Assembly: GCA_002419145.1 (NCBI GenBank)
Contig: DIFN01000014.1
Span: 4,908 to 10,483 of the forward strand
Direction of reading: 5' to 3'
DNA: 5,576 nucleotides
DNA from: Mageeibacillus sp. UBA5747
GTDB lineage: Bacteria > Bacillota > Clostridia > Saccharofermentanales > UBA5734
Made by a program: the position numbers and the translations under genes. Below are positions 4,285-5,576 of this stretch, in pieces. Under the pieces are notes generated by a model, which was not told where the DNA came from, searched no databases, and saw only the letters and a list, made by a program, of their open reading frames with translations. The first letter of the stretch is position 1; each line of letters begins with the position of its first letter.

Positions 4285-5576
4285 TCAGTCTGGGAGGACT
4301 TCGAGGGAGATGATGGCTTTTTCGATGGTGACACGGTAGGTGATGGTGCGAAGGTTGGTCTTGGCGCGGAGCTGGTTGATGAGGAGGTCTTCCACAGTGG
4401 TTTTGGTGGGGAGGTCGTCACCGAGGTAGAGGATTTCGAGGAGGTCGGGCTGGCTGTCGGTGAAGTCGGCCTGGCTGACGAAGTGGGCGATGCGGGCGTC
4501 GAGTTCGTCGAGGGTGGCGTCGGTGAGGTCCTGTTGGCGGTAATAGTGGGCGCCATCGCTGGTGGCAGAGGGGTAGTCGTCTGCGTTCCAGGTGTGGGTC
4601 TGGCGCATTCTTTCGTCAGAGCGGAGGAAATTGATGTGGGTGGGTTGGTCGTTTGGGCCGCCGTCGGGAACAGGGTCGTCATGGGTGACATCGATGTGAT
4701 AGGGCTGACCATCGAGCCAGACCAGGTTCCAGGCATGGTCGACCCCTTCGGAGGAGCCGGTGATCAGGGTGACGGGAATGCCAAGCTTCTGGGTGATGAG
4801 CTGGAAGGATTGGGCATAGCCCTGGCAAAGGGTCAGGTGGTCTAAAAGCGCGCTGGCGGCGTTGTTCGTGGTCTGGTCGAGGGTGGTGTCGTAGACGGTG
4901 TTGAGGATCAGGTGGTCGTGCACCGTCTGGAGCTGTTGCCATGGTGTCGGCGCCTGGTTTGCGAGGGCGGCGATGCGACCGGCTTCGGAGAGAAGCGCGG
5001 TCTGGCGGGTTTTGAGGGTTTCGCTGCTGGCGGCGGCATAACCGGGGGTGTAGCCCATTTCCAAGGTCATGGCATTAAAGGTCGGGGTTTGGGTCTGGAG
5101 GATCGAGTATTCGATGCGGGCGGAGCCATCGAGCCAGAAGTATTGGGCGTTTTCGCGGAAAACTTGGTCATAGAGGGTGTAGACGCGTTCGATGAGCTCG
5201 TCGGTCTGGTCTTCGGTGAAGGTGTACTGGGTGACGGCTTCATCGAGGATGACTTTGTGCTGGTAATGGTCGAGGGCGGCGCGAATGGCGGTGGTAACGA
5301 TTTCGTCGAAGGGCTGGCTGGGGGTGGCTCGGGTGGTGTCGAGGATGGGGCTTTCGGTGCGGGTTGTGCTGGTCTCGGGACTGCTGCTGGTCGTTTTTGC
5401 CGGGAATTTCTCCGCTGCGGATTCGAGCGCTGAGGAGGAGTCGGTCAGGATCTGCTCGACGGGTTCTCGGATGTCAGCGACGATGGACTGGGCGATGCGG
5501 GGCGAGCAGGCAGTCAGGCTGAAGCTCAGGGCGGCCAGGGTTGCGATGACGGCTACAGCCAAGGCCAGACGGCAAG
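4285..5576 (-). CDS. Transglutaminase-like domain lipoprotein (start beyond right edge)
   Basis: The frame stays open to the window edge, reading CRLALAVAVIATLAALSFSL then TAC. The TTG at 5562 is thus only an internal possible start; the true start, and the basic n-region of the signal peptide, probably lie upstream. Counting from that TTG, residues 1-18 are hydrophobic and end in the lipobox LTAC, with Cys19 as the lipidated residue. A Ser/Thr-rich linker (about 42-82) follows. The C-terminal half holds a transglutaminase-like (papain-fold) core: WQQLQTVHDHLILNTVYD (208-225), LCQGYAQSFQLITQKLGIPV (245-264), GVDHAWNLVWLDGQPYHIDV (273-292), then THDDP. Cys246, His276 and Asp291 form the expected catalytic triad, so the domain is probably active. 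Such lipoproteins act on the outer face of the membrane, as proteases or crosslinkers of cell-wall or surface proteins; the substrate here is unknown. The product ends in TGA 4287-4285, 104 bases before buk. No functional tie to butyrate metabolism is evident. Confidence 0.85.
   Translation of the reverse strand, partial: CRLALAVAVIATLAALSFSLTACSPRIAQSIVADIREPVEQILTDSSSALESAAEKFPAKTTSSSPETSTTRTESPILDTTRATPSQPFDEIVTTAIRAALDHYQHKVILDEAVTQYTFTEDQTDELIERVYTLYDQVFRENAQYFWLDGSARIEYSILQTQTPTFNAMTLEMGYTPGYAAASSETLKTRQTALLSEAGRIAALANQAPTPWQQLQTVHDHLILNTVYDTTLDQTTNNAASALLDHLTLCQGYAQSFQLITQKLGIPVTLITGSSEGVDHAWNLVWLDGQPYHIDVTHDDPVPDGGPNDQPTHINFLRSDERMRQTHTWNADDYPSATSDGAHYYRQQDLTDATLDELDARIAHFVSQADFTDSQPDLLEILYLGDDLPTKTTVEDLLINQLRAKTNLRTITYRVTIEKAIISLEVLPD

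Noticed and set aside
3407..4339. Long plus-strand open frame (310 codons) opposite buk
   Set aside because: It is antisense to a well-supported butyrate kinase. Its product is a low-complexity G/V/D/E-rich sequence, as expected from reading the complement of a C-rich coding strand. The same holds for 1910-2620, 2825-3361, 4264-4845 and 4912-5433.

Overview
The window looks like chromosomal DNA from an anaerobic, fermentative bacterium of moderately high G+C. A Bacillota (clostridial-type) host is my best guess, because of the butyrate kinase/phosphate butyryltransferase pair, strong AGGAGG-type ribosome sites and a lipoprotein signal. No rRNA or other phylogenetic marker is present, so the assignment stays open. 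Every intact gene is on the minus strand, so the right end of the window is upstream.

Right part (about 1478-5576, read right to left): a secreted lipoprotein with a transglutaminase-like domain (its start lies beyond the right edge), then a 104-base gap with a plausible promoter, then buk (butyrate kinase) and ptb (phosphate butyryltransferase), only 3 bases apart. A 141-base gap follows, carrying two copies of a GGGAC-GCC-GTCCC palindromic repeat, and then a stand-alone regulatory subunit of acetolactate synthase (ilvN/ilvH type). Buk and Ptb together interconvert butyryl-CoA (or branched acyl-CoA), acyl phosphate and the free acid with ATP formation. The ilvN partner gene ilvB is not in the window. 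The plus strand here is very G-rich relative to C, so the coding strand is C-rich.

Left part (1 to about 1475): a decayed accessory region with balanced G and C. It holds a promoter-like segment with two similar 16-base operator-like boxes, and an AAA ATPase (AAA_14/DUF4143 type) broken by an in-frame stop, a frameshift and a large internal deletion. Next come a third GGGAC-type repeat, the last part of an ABC exporter gene on the plus strand, and a DUF6788-like gene on the minus strand interrupted by a TAA. At the left edge is the first 44 codons of an unrecognised gene coupled to the DUF6788-like reading frame. The most likely reading is a mobile-element insertion and deletion scar next to a conserved metabolic cluster.

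I see no CRISPR array, tRNA or rRNA. The most interesting signals are the three related palindromic repeats (one 6 bases upstream of the ilvN ribosome site), the orphan ilvN beside buk-ptb, and the layered gene remnants on the left.
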